From Actinomadura luzonensis (GTDB lineage Bacteria; Actinomycetota; Actinomycetes; Streptosporangiales; Streptosporangiaceae), in the NCBI RefSeq assembly GCF_022664455.2, contig NZ_JAKRKC020000001.1:496001-560000 (forward strand): a stretch of 64,000 bases of DNA. Reading direction: 5' to 3'. The notes under the pieces were generated by a model. It had not been told where the DNA came from and ran no database searches. It was given only the letters and a program-made list of their open reading frames with translations. Below are positions 34,769-43,175 of this stretch, piece by piece; within the stretch, counting starts at the first letter, position 1; each line of letters opens with the position of its first letter. The position numbers were made by a program, and so were the translations under genes.

Positions 34769-35197
34769 CTATCCTCCATCGTTCGCGGATGCGGCGCGAT
34801 CACTTTCCGTCGAGACTTCGCGACTGGGCGGATACGTATGTAGGGCCCTCAGGTCTGCCGCGCTCATCACGATGCGCACCCGCGACTCCTCGGCCGCCTC
34901 CAGCGCGCGCGGTAAATCGGAGATCATCACGCGGGCGCGGCTGGCCTGGATGCGCTGCCGGAGCGCGTCGGCCCCGAGGTCGGCCGGCACCGGCCAGGCC
35001 ACGCCGCCGGCCGCGATGACCGCGTCGGTGGCCACCAGCAGGTCGGGGCCGACCGGCAGGCAGATGAGCACGGTGTCGCCCACCCGCACGCCGCGGCGCC
35101 GGAGCTGCACGATCGCGACGGCCGACCTCTCGTCGAGCTGCTCCTCGGTGAGCTTCATGCCGGTGTCGGAGTCCACGATCACGTAGCGCTCATCCAT
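34769..35197 (-). CDS. Truncated AMP-ligase-like (ANL N-domain) protein, module 2
   Basis: A 142-residue protein resembling only the first third of an acyl-CoA ligase: VIVDSDTGMKLTEEQLDERS, GVRVGDTVLICLPVGPDLLV, AAGGVAWPVPADLGADALRQ. The ATP-binding loop, core and lid are absent. Codon use is normal, so it does not look like decaying DNA. It is followed after 8 bases by the module-2 regulator, whose RBS lies across this gene's stop. An in-frame ATG at 35233 would extend it by 12 residues but has no RBS either. A further copy of the GTATGTAGG box lies inside it at 34836-34844. Function unknown; a ligand-binding partner of the regulator is my inference. Confidence 0.7.
   Translation of the reverse strand: MDERYVIVDSDTGMKLTEEQLDERSAVAIVQLRRRGVRVGDTVLICLPVGPDLLVATDAVIAAGGVAWPVPADLGADALRQRIQASRARVMISDLPRALEAAEESRVRIVMSAADLRALHTYPPSREVSTESDRAASANDGG
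34836..34844 (-). promoter_or_regulatory. Extra GTATGTAGG box upstream of regulator 2
   Basis: An exact copy of the box found upstream of the AMP-ligase-like genes, here inside coding sequence and 76 bases 5' of the regulator start. No TGCGTAC partner is beside it. Confidence 0.3.
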
Positions 35198-35207
35198 GCT
35201 GACCACG

Positions 35208-35231
35208 GTATGGAGGGGGTCTCGTGCGTAC
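35208..35231 (-). promoter_or_regulatory. Shared box pair upstream of AMP-ligase-like gene 2
   Basis: GTATGGAGG (35208-35216, one mismatch to the other copies) and TGCGTAC (35225-35231) precede gene 2 by 11 bases. TGCGTAC is followed by ATG here and in copy 3 (TGCGTACATG). Confidence 0.45.
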
Positions 35232-35253
35232 ATGGGGCGGAATATGCAGATCC

Positions 35254-38200
35254 CTATGCAGAACCGTTCGACGCCTGTTCAGCGGCCCACACCGCGATCT
35301 GCGCCCGCGAGGTGTAGCCGAGCTTCTCCATGATGTTGGCGATGTGCCGGGCCACCGTCGCCGGGCTGATCACCAGCTCCTCGGCGATGGCCCGGTTGGA
35401 CAGGCCCCGGGTGAGCAGGCCGGCGATCTCCCGCTCGCGGGCGGTCAGCAGCGAGCGCCGCACCGGCTCGGCCGGGACCGGCTGCGCCTGGCGTACCTGC
35501 CGCTCCCCCTGCAGGACGTGCCGGGCCGCGTCGTCGGCGCTCATGGCCCGGCCGCGCGACCACAACGACGCGGTGCGTCCGTCGCCGAGCTTGTGACGGG
35601 CCCGGCCGAGCAGCTCCTCGATGCGGATCGTCGCGTGGTGCTGCCCGATCGACTCGCGCAGCGCCGCCGCCGCGGCGGCGGCCAGCACCGCGCCCTCCAG
35701 GTCGCCCTCGTGCTCGGCCAGCACCGACAGCCCCACCAGGCAGCGGGCCACGCCCTGGCGCTGACCGGTCTCCCTGCTCAGCGCGAGGCTCGCGGCCAGG
35801 CGCTCGCGCGCGGCCAGGAAGTCCCGCAACATCGCCGCCACCCGGCCGATCCTGGCCAGGCAGCGGGCGAGGTCGGCGTCGCTGCCCAGCTCACGCAGCC
35901 AGGGGACGGCCATCTCGTACTGGGCCTTGGCCGTCACCAGGTCGCCGCGGGCCTCGGCGACCGCGCCGAGCTGGGCCGCGGTGCGGGCCATGATCCAGCG
36001 GTGGCCGTGCTCACGGGCGCGCAGCAGGGCCTCCTCGCCGTGCCGCTGCGCCTCCCGCAGCCGGCCGCGCGTCAGGGCCACCGCCGACAGGCCCGCGAGG
36101 CCCGCCGCCTGGTTCCAGGCGTCGCCCGAGCCCGTCGCGACGGCCAGGCCCTCCTCGGCGTGGTGCAGCGCCTCGTCGGCGCGGCCCATGCGCAGCAGCA
36201 CCACGACGATGAGGCTGTGCATGACGCAGCGCGTGAACACGTGGTCGGGCGCGAGACCGGCCAGGCTCTGCCGGGCCGCCTCCAGCGACCGGCTCAGCTC
36301 GTCGCGCGCCTCCAGCCCATAGGCCAGGTACGCCTTCGCGTGCGCGATCTGCCGCGCCGGCACCCCCGGCCCGGCCAGCGACAGCAGCCGCTCGATCCAG
36401 CCGACGATCTCCGTGAGGTTGCCGCCGAGCGGCAGCAGCGCCGTACTGATGGTGCACAGCCGCAGCCCCAGCGGGACGTTGCCGGACTCGACCGCCCAGT
36501 CGAGCGCCACCCGCTGGTCGTCCAGCAGCGTCTTGCTCGCGCTCAGCGCCCGCAGCCGCTCCGGCCACGGCACGCCCGGGGCGACCATCTCCGTGGTGAA
36601 GTGGCGTTCCTGCAGCTCGCACATGACCTTGAGGTGCCGCTCGCGCAGCAGCTCCCGCTCACCGGCCTCCTGCAGCCGCTCCTGCGCGTAGCGGCGGATG
36701 GTCTGCAGCAGCCAGTAGCGGGTGCGGCGCTCGTCGCACAGCACGAGGGACTTGTCGACCAGGCCGCCGAGCAGGTCGACGATCTCGGCCTCGGCGATGG
36801 GCCGCTCGGCGCACACCTGCTCGGCCAGGTCGAGGTCGAACGCGCCGGCGAAGACCGACAGCCGGCGCAACAACACCTGCTCCTTGGGCGAGAGCAGGTC
36901 GTAGCTCCACTCGACGGCCGCCAGCAGCGTGCGCTGCCGGGCGGGCGCGGTGCGGCCGCCCGTGGTCAGGAGCGAGAAACGGTCGTCGATGCGGTCGGCG
37001 ATCTGGCCGGGGCTGAGCAGGCTCGTCCGGGCCGCGGCCAGCTCCAGGGCCAGCGGCAGGCCGTCGAGCGCCCGGCACAGGCGGACCACGTCGGGCAGGC
37101 TGTCCGGCCCCAGCTTGGTGCCGGCGGCGGCGGCCCGATCCAGGAACAACTGCACCGACTCCACCTCAGCCGCCCCACCCCTCATCCCCACCTCCCCCCC
37201 GAACGCCTCGACCTCCGGGAACGCTCCAACCCCACCCGCCTCTCCGTCCCCCTCCGAGGACGGCGGGCCTTCAGACGACGGGCCATGAAGGTGGGGTTTC
37301 TCGTAGGACGGCCCTTCGCGGAACGACTGATCGGAGTGCGGCTCGTCCAAGGGCGGCCCGTCCGGATGCACCCCTCCGCGGCGCCGCACCTCGCCGGACG
37401 CGGGGGCTGCCTCCCGGAGAACATCGGGCGGGGCAGGCAAACCCGACAATTCACCACGTGACACTTCACCGGGCCAGGCTTCCCGCGACACCTCAGGCGG
37501 GAGGACACCGCCCGCTCCTGCGTCCCGCACCCGCACGTCAGGTGCGGCCGACCCGGAGGACGCGACCTGGGGCAGGGCAACCTGGGGCAGCGCGACCTGG
37601 GGCAGCGCGACCTGGGGCAGCGCGACCTGGGGCAGCGCGACCTGGGGCAGCGCGACCTGGGACAAGCCGATCTGAGGCGAGGAAGGCGGGGCTGGCGCTC
37701 CTCGGCGTGGCGCTCCCTGGGCCTGCGGCTCGCTGAGCACCGATTCCACCCGCAGCACTCCCCCGCGCCGCGCCCCCTCAGACACCACCCCACTAGACAC
37801 CACTTCACCAGACATGGCCTCACCGGACAGCACCCCGCCAGACAGCACCCCGTCAGACAGCGACCCGTCAGACAGCGACCCGTCGGGCGGCGCTCCACCC
37901 TGCAGCGCTCCACCCTGCAGCGCTCTACCCCCCGACGGCCTGCCCTCCGGCGGCGCTCCACCCCCCGATGGCCGGCCCTCCGGCGGCGCTCCACCCCCCG
38001 GCGGCCGGCCCTCCGGCGACCGGCCCCGGGAAGGGCCGTTGCCGGGCAATCGGCTGAGCTGGGCCTCGCTGAGCAGCCCTCCCCCATGCGGCGCTCCGCT
38101 GGGCAGCACTGCCGCCGGCAACCCCTCACCCTGAGGCGTCCCGAACGGCGGTGTGCCCTCCGTCGGCATCGCACCCTGCGCCGACCCGCCCTGCGGCCCA

Positions 38201-39513
38201 CTCGTGCGTGGCGCTTCACTGCCCGTCGCCCCGCCCCGCGCCCCGCCAGCGGGCGTGGTGATGGGCGGCACGTCAGCGCGCGACGTCCCATTGAGCGGCC
38301 CATCGACATGCGGCGTCCCACTAGGCGGCGCGTCTGCCTGCTGCGTCGCAGGAAGCGATGCGGCCGCGTGCGGTGCGGCCGTGCGGGAGGCGACGGCTTG
38401 AGGCGCAGCAGGGCGCAGCACAGCCGAGGCCAAGGCGGCGGTGGCGGCGGCGGCCGGGGCGAGAGCGACCGGGGCGGCAGCATCAGGAGCGGCAGCGACC
38501 GGAGCGACGACGGCCTCAACGGCGAAGGCCGGGGTGGCGGGGTGTCGCGCGGCGGCGGGCGGCGCCGCGCTCAGCAGCTCATCGGGACGCGGGGCGCCGT
38601 GGTGGGGTGCGGTGGCCGGCGGCGTGGCGCCGTCAGGGGCGGCGACCTCGCCCGCCTCGCCCCTCACTCGACCTTCCCAGGCATGAGGACCAGCAGCGAG
38701 GGCGGGAGCTTCCGTCTCCTCGACACCCCGACCAGGGAGGAACTGAGCGGCGGGCTCCGGGAGCCCCAAGCCGCCGGAAGCAAGGGCGGGAGCCGCCACC
38801 TCCTCGACACCCTGACCAGAGAGGAGCTGAGCAGCGGGCTCCGAGGGGCACACGCCTCCGGAGGTGAGGACGGGAGCTGCCGTCTCCTCGACACTCTGAG
38901 CAGGGAGGAGCTGGGAGGCGAGGACGGGAGCTGCCGTCTCCTCGGCACCCTGAGCGGGGAGGAGCTGGGCGGCGGGATCCGGGGGGAGGGGGGCGGGTGG
39001 GGGTGGCAAGGGGGTGGGGTCGGGGAGGTCGAGCGGGGGGACGCGCCAGATCAGCTCGCTGGCGATCCGCAACGGCTCCCGGCTGGTCGCCAGGACGCTC
39101 AGCCGGGGGCAGGCGGCCACCAGCGCGGCCGCGGTCTCGGCGCAGGCGTCCACGAGGTGCTCGCAGTTGTCGAGCAGCAGCAGGCAGCGGAGGTCGCGCA
39201 GCCGCGCGGTCACGGTGTCGAGCAGCGGCCGGTTGGCCTCCTCGCGCACCCGCAGGACGCGGGCGATCTCCGGGACGACCAGCTCGCCCCGGCTGAGCCG
39301 GGCCAGCTCGACCAGCCAGACGCCGTCGGCGTAGGCGGGCAGCAGCCCGGCGGCGACCCGCAGGGCCAGGCGGGTCTTGCCGATGCCGCCGACCCCGCAC
39401 AGCGTCACGACCCGCGTACGGCCGAACAGCCTGCGCAGGTCGTCGAGGTCGCGCTCACGGCCGACGAACCGGTTGGGCTCTGCTGGAAGGTTGTGCCTGG
39501 GGGGCTCTGGCAT
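35254..39513 (-). CDS. Giant NB-ARC/TPR/LuxR regulator with a low-complexity insertion, module 3
   Basis: A 1419-residue regulator. Residues 1-165 match the NB-ARC of modules 1 and 2 (NLPAEPNRFVGRERDLDDLR, GVGGIGKTRLA, LLLLDNCEHLV, TSREPLRIASE). After PPLDLPDP the homology stops for about 620 residues of Pro/Ala/Gly/Ser-rich repeats (DNA about 37165-39025) and resumes at ESVQLFLDRAAA, continuing through GLPLALELAAARTSLLSPGQ, a TPR region, and a C-terminal LuxR domain (LTAREREIAGLLTRGLSNRA, ATVARHIANIMEKLGYTSRA). The insertion is exactly in frame. ATG 39513 is used (AGGGTG upstream); GTG 39552 would lie 12 bases after the AMP-ligase-like stop. Confidence 0.9.
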   Translation of the reverse strand: MPEPPRHNLPAEPNRFVGRERDLDDLRRLFGRTRVVTLCGVGGIGKTRLALRVAAGLLPAYADGVWLVELARLSRGELVVPEIARVLRVREEANRPLLDTVTARLRDLRCLLLLDNCEHLVDACAETAAALVAACPRLSVLATSREPLRIASELIWRVPPLDLPDPTPLPPPPAPLPPDPAAQLLPAQGAEETAAPVLASQLLPAQSVEETAAPVLTSGGVCPSEPAAQLLSGQGVEEVAAPALASGGLGLPEPAAQFLPGRGVEETEAPALAAGPHAWEGRVRGEAGEVAAPDGATPPATAPHHGAPRPDELLSAAPPAAARHPATPAFAVEAVVAPVAAAPDAAAPVALAPAAAATAALASAVLRPAAPQAVASRTAAPHAAASLPATQQADAPPSGTPHVDGPLNGTSRADVPPITTPAGGARGGATGSEAPRTSGPQGGSAQGAMPTEGTPPFGTPQGEGLPAAVLPSGAPHGGGLLSEAQLSRLPGNGPSRGRSPEGRPPGGGAPPEGRPSGGGAPPEGRPSGGRALQGGALQGGAPPDGSLSDGSLSDGVLSGGVLSGEAMSGEVVSSGVVSEGARRGGVLRVESVLSEPQAQGAPRRGAPAPPSSPQIGLSQVALPQVALPQVALPQVALPQVALPQVALPQVASSGSAAPDVRVRDAGAGGVLPPEVSREAWPGEVSRGELSGLPAPPDVLREAAPASGEVRRRGGVHPDGPPLDEPHSDQSFREGPSYEKPHLHGPSSEGPPSSEGDGEAGGVGAFPEVEAFGGEVGMRGGAAEVESVQLFLDRAAAAGTKLGPDSLPDVVRLCRALDGLPLALELAAARTSLLSPGQIADRIDDRFSLLTTGGRTAPARQRTLLAAVEWSYDLLSPKEQVLLRRLSVFAGAFDLDLAEQVCAERPIAEAEIVDLLGGLVDKSLVLCDERRTRYWLLQTIRRYAQERLQEAGERELLRERHLKVMCELQERHFTTEMVAPGVPWPERLRALSASKTLLDDQRVALDWAVESGNVPLGLRLCTISTALLPLGGNLTEIVGWIERLLSLAGPGVPARQIAHAKAYLAYGLEARDELSRSLEAARQSLAGLAPDHVFTRCVMHSLIVVVLLRMGRADEALHHAEEGLAVATGSGDAWNQAAGLAGLSAVALTRGRLREAQRHGEEALLRAREHGHRWIMARTAAQLGAVAEARGDLVTAKAQYEMAVPWLRELGSDADLARCLARIGRVAAMLRDFLAARERLAASLALSRETGQRQGVARCLVGLSVLAEHEGDLEGAVLAAAAAAALRESIGQHHATIRIEELLGRARHKLGDGRTASLWSRGRAMSADDAARHVLQGERQVRQAQPVPAEPVRRSLLTAREREIAGLLTRGLSNRAIAEELVISPATVARHIANIMEKLGYTSRAQIAVWAAEQASNGSA
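37571..37660 (-). repeat. 15-bp tandem repeat inside regulator 3 (LPQVA units)
   Basis: Six near-identical 15-bp units GGCAGCGCGACCTGG (the first has two changes); degenerate units flank it to about 37675. On the coding strand they encode LPQVA repeated. The near-identity of the DNA, not just the protein, suggests recent slippage expansion. Confidence 0.9.
37931..38025 (-). repeat. 33-bp repeat inside regulator 3 (GRPSGGGAPPE units)
   Basis: Roughly three copies of a 33-bp unit encoding GRP(P/S)GGGAPPE, next to shorter repeats encoding LSDG and LSGG. Unit edges were set by eye. Confidence 0.6.
38685..38975 (-). repeat. Imperfect 78-81-bp repeats inside regulator 3
   Basis: Four diverged copies encoding a unit like PAAQLLPAQGVEETAAPVLA with a GG-rich linker. 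They are more diverged than the 15-bp array, so they are older. Confidence 0.6.
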
Positions 39514-39564
39514 GTGGTCACCCTGCGTCGCGGAAGGATCACACTCTCCCACAGTGTCGCACTT

Positions 39565-40308
39565 TTAGAGGCCGAGCGAGCTGACGACGGCTCTCTCGTC
39601 CACGACTCGCAGGATCGGGTCGCCGAGGAGCCGCCGGGCCAGGTCGTACGGCGCCACCACGATCGTGGCGCGCCGCTCCTGGGCCAGGACGCGGCAGCCG
39701 ATGACGCTCGGCTCGTGGGCGACCACCACGTGGGCGCCGGTCATCATGGCTAAATCGATGACCCGCAGGCCGCGGAAGGGCTCGCTGACGGCGCTGATGA
39801 CGATGTCGTCCTTGCCGACGACGAGCCGGGCGGCGAGCCGCCGCAGGTCGCCGGCCAGCTCGATGTGGTCGAACATGCGCACTCCGTCGAGCGTGACGGC
39901 CGGCCCGGCCACCGGCCCGAGCTCCACGACCCCGGCGGTCAGCAGCTCGCCGAAGGGCCGGGCGCCGGGCGCGGGCTGGAAGGAGAAGACCTGTTCGACG
40001 TCGGCGGCGGCCGGGTCGTGGTGGCGCTGGGTGATCAGCATGCGCGCCTTGCCGGTGTTGCCGAGCACGGCTACGCCGCCCGCCCAGGCCACGGCGTGCA
40101 CGGCGACCGGCAGCGACGCGCCGAGCGGCACGTCGATGAGCACGTGGTCGCCCTGCTCCAGGCCGTGGCGGCGCAGCCCGGCCGCGGCGCGCGTCACCCG
40201 CCGCACGAACGCGGCGTACGTCAGCACCTCGCCGGTCCTGACGTCGCTCACGGCCGGTTCGTCGCCCTTGGTCGGCGCCGATGCCGTCACCAGCTCTGTC
40301 CACGTCAT
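39565..40308 (-). CDS. AMP-ligase-like (ANL N-domain) protein without ATP loop, module 3
   Basis: A 247-residue protein with the N-terminal ANL pattern: PAVSDVRTGEVLTYAAFVRR, GLRRHGLEQGDHVLIDVPLG, AVAWAGGVAVLGNTGKARML. It continues further than module 2, to RRATIVVAPYDLARRLLGDP, the region that in true ligases leads to the acyl pocket. The SGTTGxPKG loop and the C-terminal lid are not present. It is followed by the module-3 regulator after 12-51 bases depending on start. ATG 40308 has no strong RBS. Divergent from the TetR gene at 40418, with the box pair between them. Confidence 0.7.
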   Translation of the reverse strand: MTWTELVTASAPTKGDEPAVSDVRTGEVLTYAAFVRRVTRAAAGLRRHGLEQGDHVLIDVPLGASLPVAVHAVAWAGGVAVLGNTGKARMLITQRHHDPAAADVEQVFSFQPAPGARPFGELLTAGVVELGPVAGPAVTLDGVRMFDHIELAGDLRRLAARLVVGKDDIVISAVSEPFRGLRVIDLAMMTGAHVVVAHEPSVIGCRVLAQERRATIVVAPYDLARRLLGDPILRVVDERAVVSSLGL

Positions 40309-40363
40309 GCCGTCAATCTAGGCAGCGGGCCCGCGCTTGCCATGCGCACAAATGTGCAACCGG

Positions 40364-40391
40364 GTATGTAGGTCGGCGGTGCCGTGCGTAC
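40364..40391. promoter_or_regulatory. Shared box pair upstream of AMP-ligase-like gene 3
   Basis: GTATGTAGG (40364-40372) and TGCGTAC (40385-40391) lie 56 bases 5' of gene 3 and 27 bases 5' of the divergent tetR. A short palindrome GCACA-AA-TGTGC is at 40346-40357. Whether the boxes serve gene 3, tetR or both cannot be told from position alone. Confidence 0.5.
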
Positions 40392-40417
40392 ATGATGCGC
40401 CGTCCTAGGCTTGATCC

Positions 40418-41092
40418 ATGCCGGACGACTCCTTGGGGCGCATCCTCGACGCCGCCTACGCGGGGATGCTGGAGCAGGGCCTGCGCCGGCTGACCATGGA
40501 TGACGTGGCCCGGCGGGCGGGGCTGTCCAGGGTGACGCTCTACCGGCGCTTCGCGGGGAAGGGCGACCTGATCGGGGCGGTGCTGCAGCGGGAGCTGCGG
40601 CGGTTCCTGCGGGCGTTCGAGCAGGAGCTGGCGCCGCTGCCGGCGACGGCGGACCGGGTGGTGGAGGGGTTCGCGGTCACGTTGCGGCTGGTGCGGGCGC
40701 ATCCGCTGCTGACCCGGCTGCTGGCCACCGAGCCGGAGACGATCCTGCCGCAGCTCACGGTGGAGGCGGGGCCGTACCTGGCGGTGGCGAGGGAGTACCT
40801 GGCCGGGCGGCTCGCGGCGCCCCGCGCGGAGGCTCAGGAGGCTGAGGAGGCTGAGGAGGCTGAGGAGGCTGAGGAGGCTGCGGAGGCTATGGAGGCCGCG
40901 GAGGCGGTGGCGGAGACGTACGTGCGGGTCGCGCTGTCGTTCGTGCTGATCCCCGACAGCGCGATCCCGCTGCGCGACGACGCGGACGCCCGCGCCTACG
41001 CCCGCCGTCACCTGGTGCCCCTTCTGCCGCGGAACGGGCTCGCGTGCCCGCCACCGCGCCTGCCCACCGAGGGGGATCAACTAGACTTATGA
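40418..41092 (+). CDS. TetR-family regulator with an acidic repeat
   Basis: A 224-residue TetR protein. DNA-binding helices: [40 protein letters not shown] then [11 protein letters not shown]. The ligand domain has [15 protein letters not shown], common in actinobacterial TetR proteins of unknown ligand. Residues 138-164 are an acidic run built on EAE/EEA, encoded by nine 9-bp tandem repeats. It is divergent from AMP-ligase-like gene 3 and precedes typA by 49 bases. ATG 40418 has no clear RBS, so the message may be leaderless. Confidence 0.88.
   Translation: MPDDSLGRILDAAYAGMLEQGLRRLTMDDVARRAGLSRVTLYRRFAGKGDLIGAVLQRELRRFLRAFEQELAPLPATADRVVEGFAVTLRLVRAHPLLTRLLATEPETILPQLTVEAGPYLAVAREYLAGRLAAPRAEAQEAEEAEEAEEAEEAAEAMEAAEAVAETYVRVALSFVLIPDSAIPLRDDADARAYARRHLVPLLPRNGLACPPPRLPTEGDQLDL
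40829..40909 (+). repeat. 9-bp tandem repeat in tetR (GAGGCTGAG)
   Basis: Nine consecutive 9-bp units, four identical (GAGGCTGAG) and the others with one to three changes, giving an EAE-rich linker in the ligand domain. Copy number probably varies between strains. Confidence 0.85.
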
Positions 41093-41141
41093 GGCCGCGA
41101 CTTCGCGCGGCCGCCCCCACGACACAGAGCGAGACGTCATC

Positions 41142-42992
<1,851 letters not shown>

Positions 42993-43035
42993 GCGGCCAT
43001 TCCGTAGCGTTATCCGGGGTAAGCCCCGCCTGTAA

Positions 43036-43072
43036 GAGCCCGCGTATCGGCATGTGCGATGCGTGGGCTCTG
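43036..43072 (+). terminator. Terminator hairpin after typA
   Basis: AGAGCCC pairs with GGGCTCT (7 bp), continued by a partly paired CGCGTATCG/CGATGCGTG section around a 6-base loop, 44 bases after the typA stop. Confidence 0.75.
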
Positions 43073-43100
43073 CTGTGTCGTACCGTAAAGAATGATTGTC

Positions 43101-43157
43101 ATGGGAATAGCCGTAATCACACCGTGACGCTATTCGCTGTGTAATAGATATTCCCAT
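43101..43157 (+). promoter_or_regulatory. AT-rich structured leader before the large membrane protein
   Basis: ATGGGAATA (43101-43109) pairs with TATTCCCAT (43149-43157); inside it AATAGC pairs with GCTATT, and TCAC-ACC-GTGA makes an inner hairpin. The nested repeats overlap, so alternative folds compete. The patch is much more AT-rich than the rest of the window and ends 18 bases before the next gene. It may be a leader RNA switch or an operator cluster. Confidence 0.45.
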
Positions 43158-43175
43158 CGGAGAATTATCCGAATT

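Noticed and set aside
37571..37660. CRISPR-like array
   Set aside because: The units are contiguous 15-mers with no spacers and they encode an in-frame peptide repeat within a long gene.
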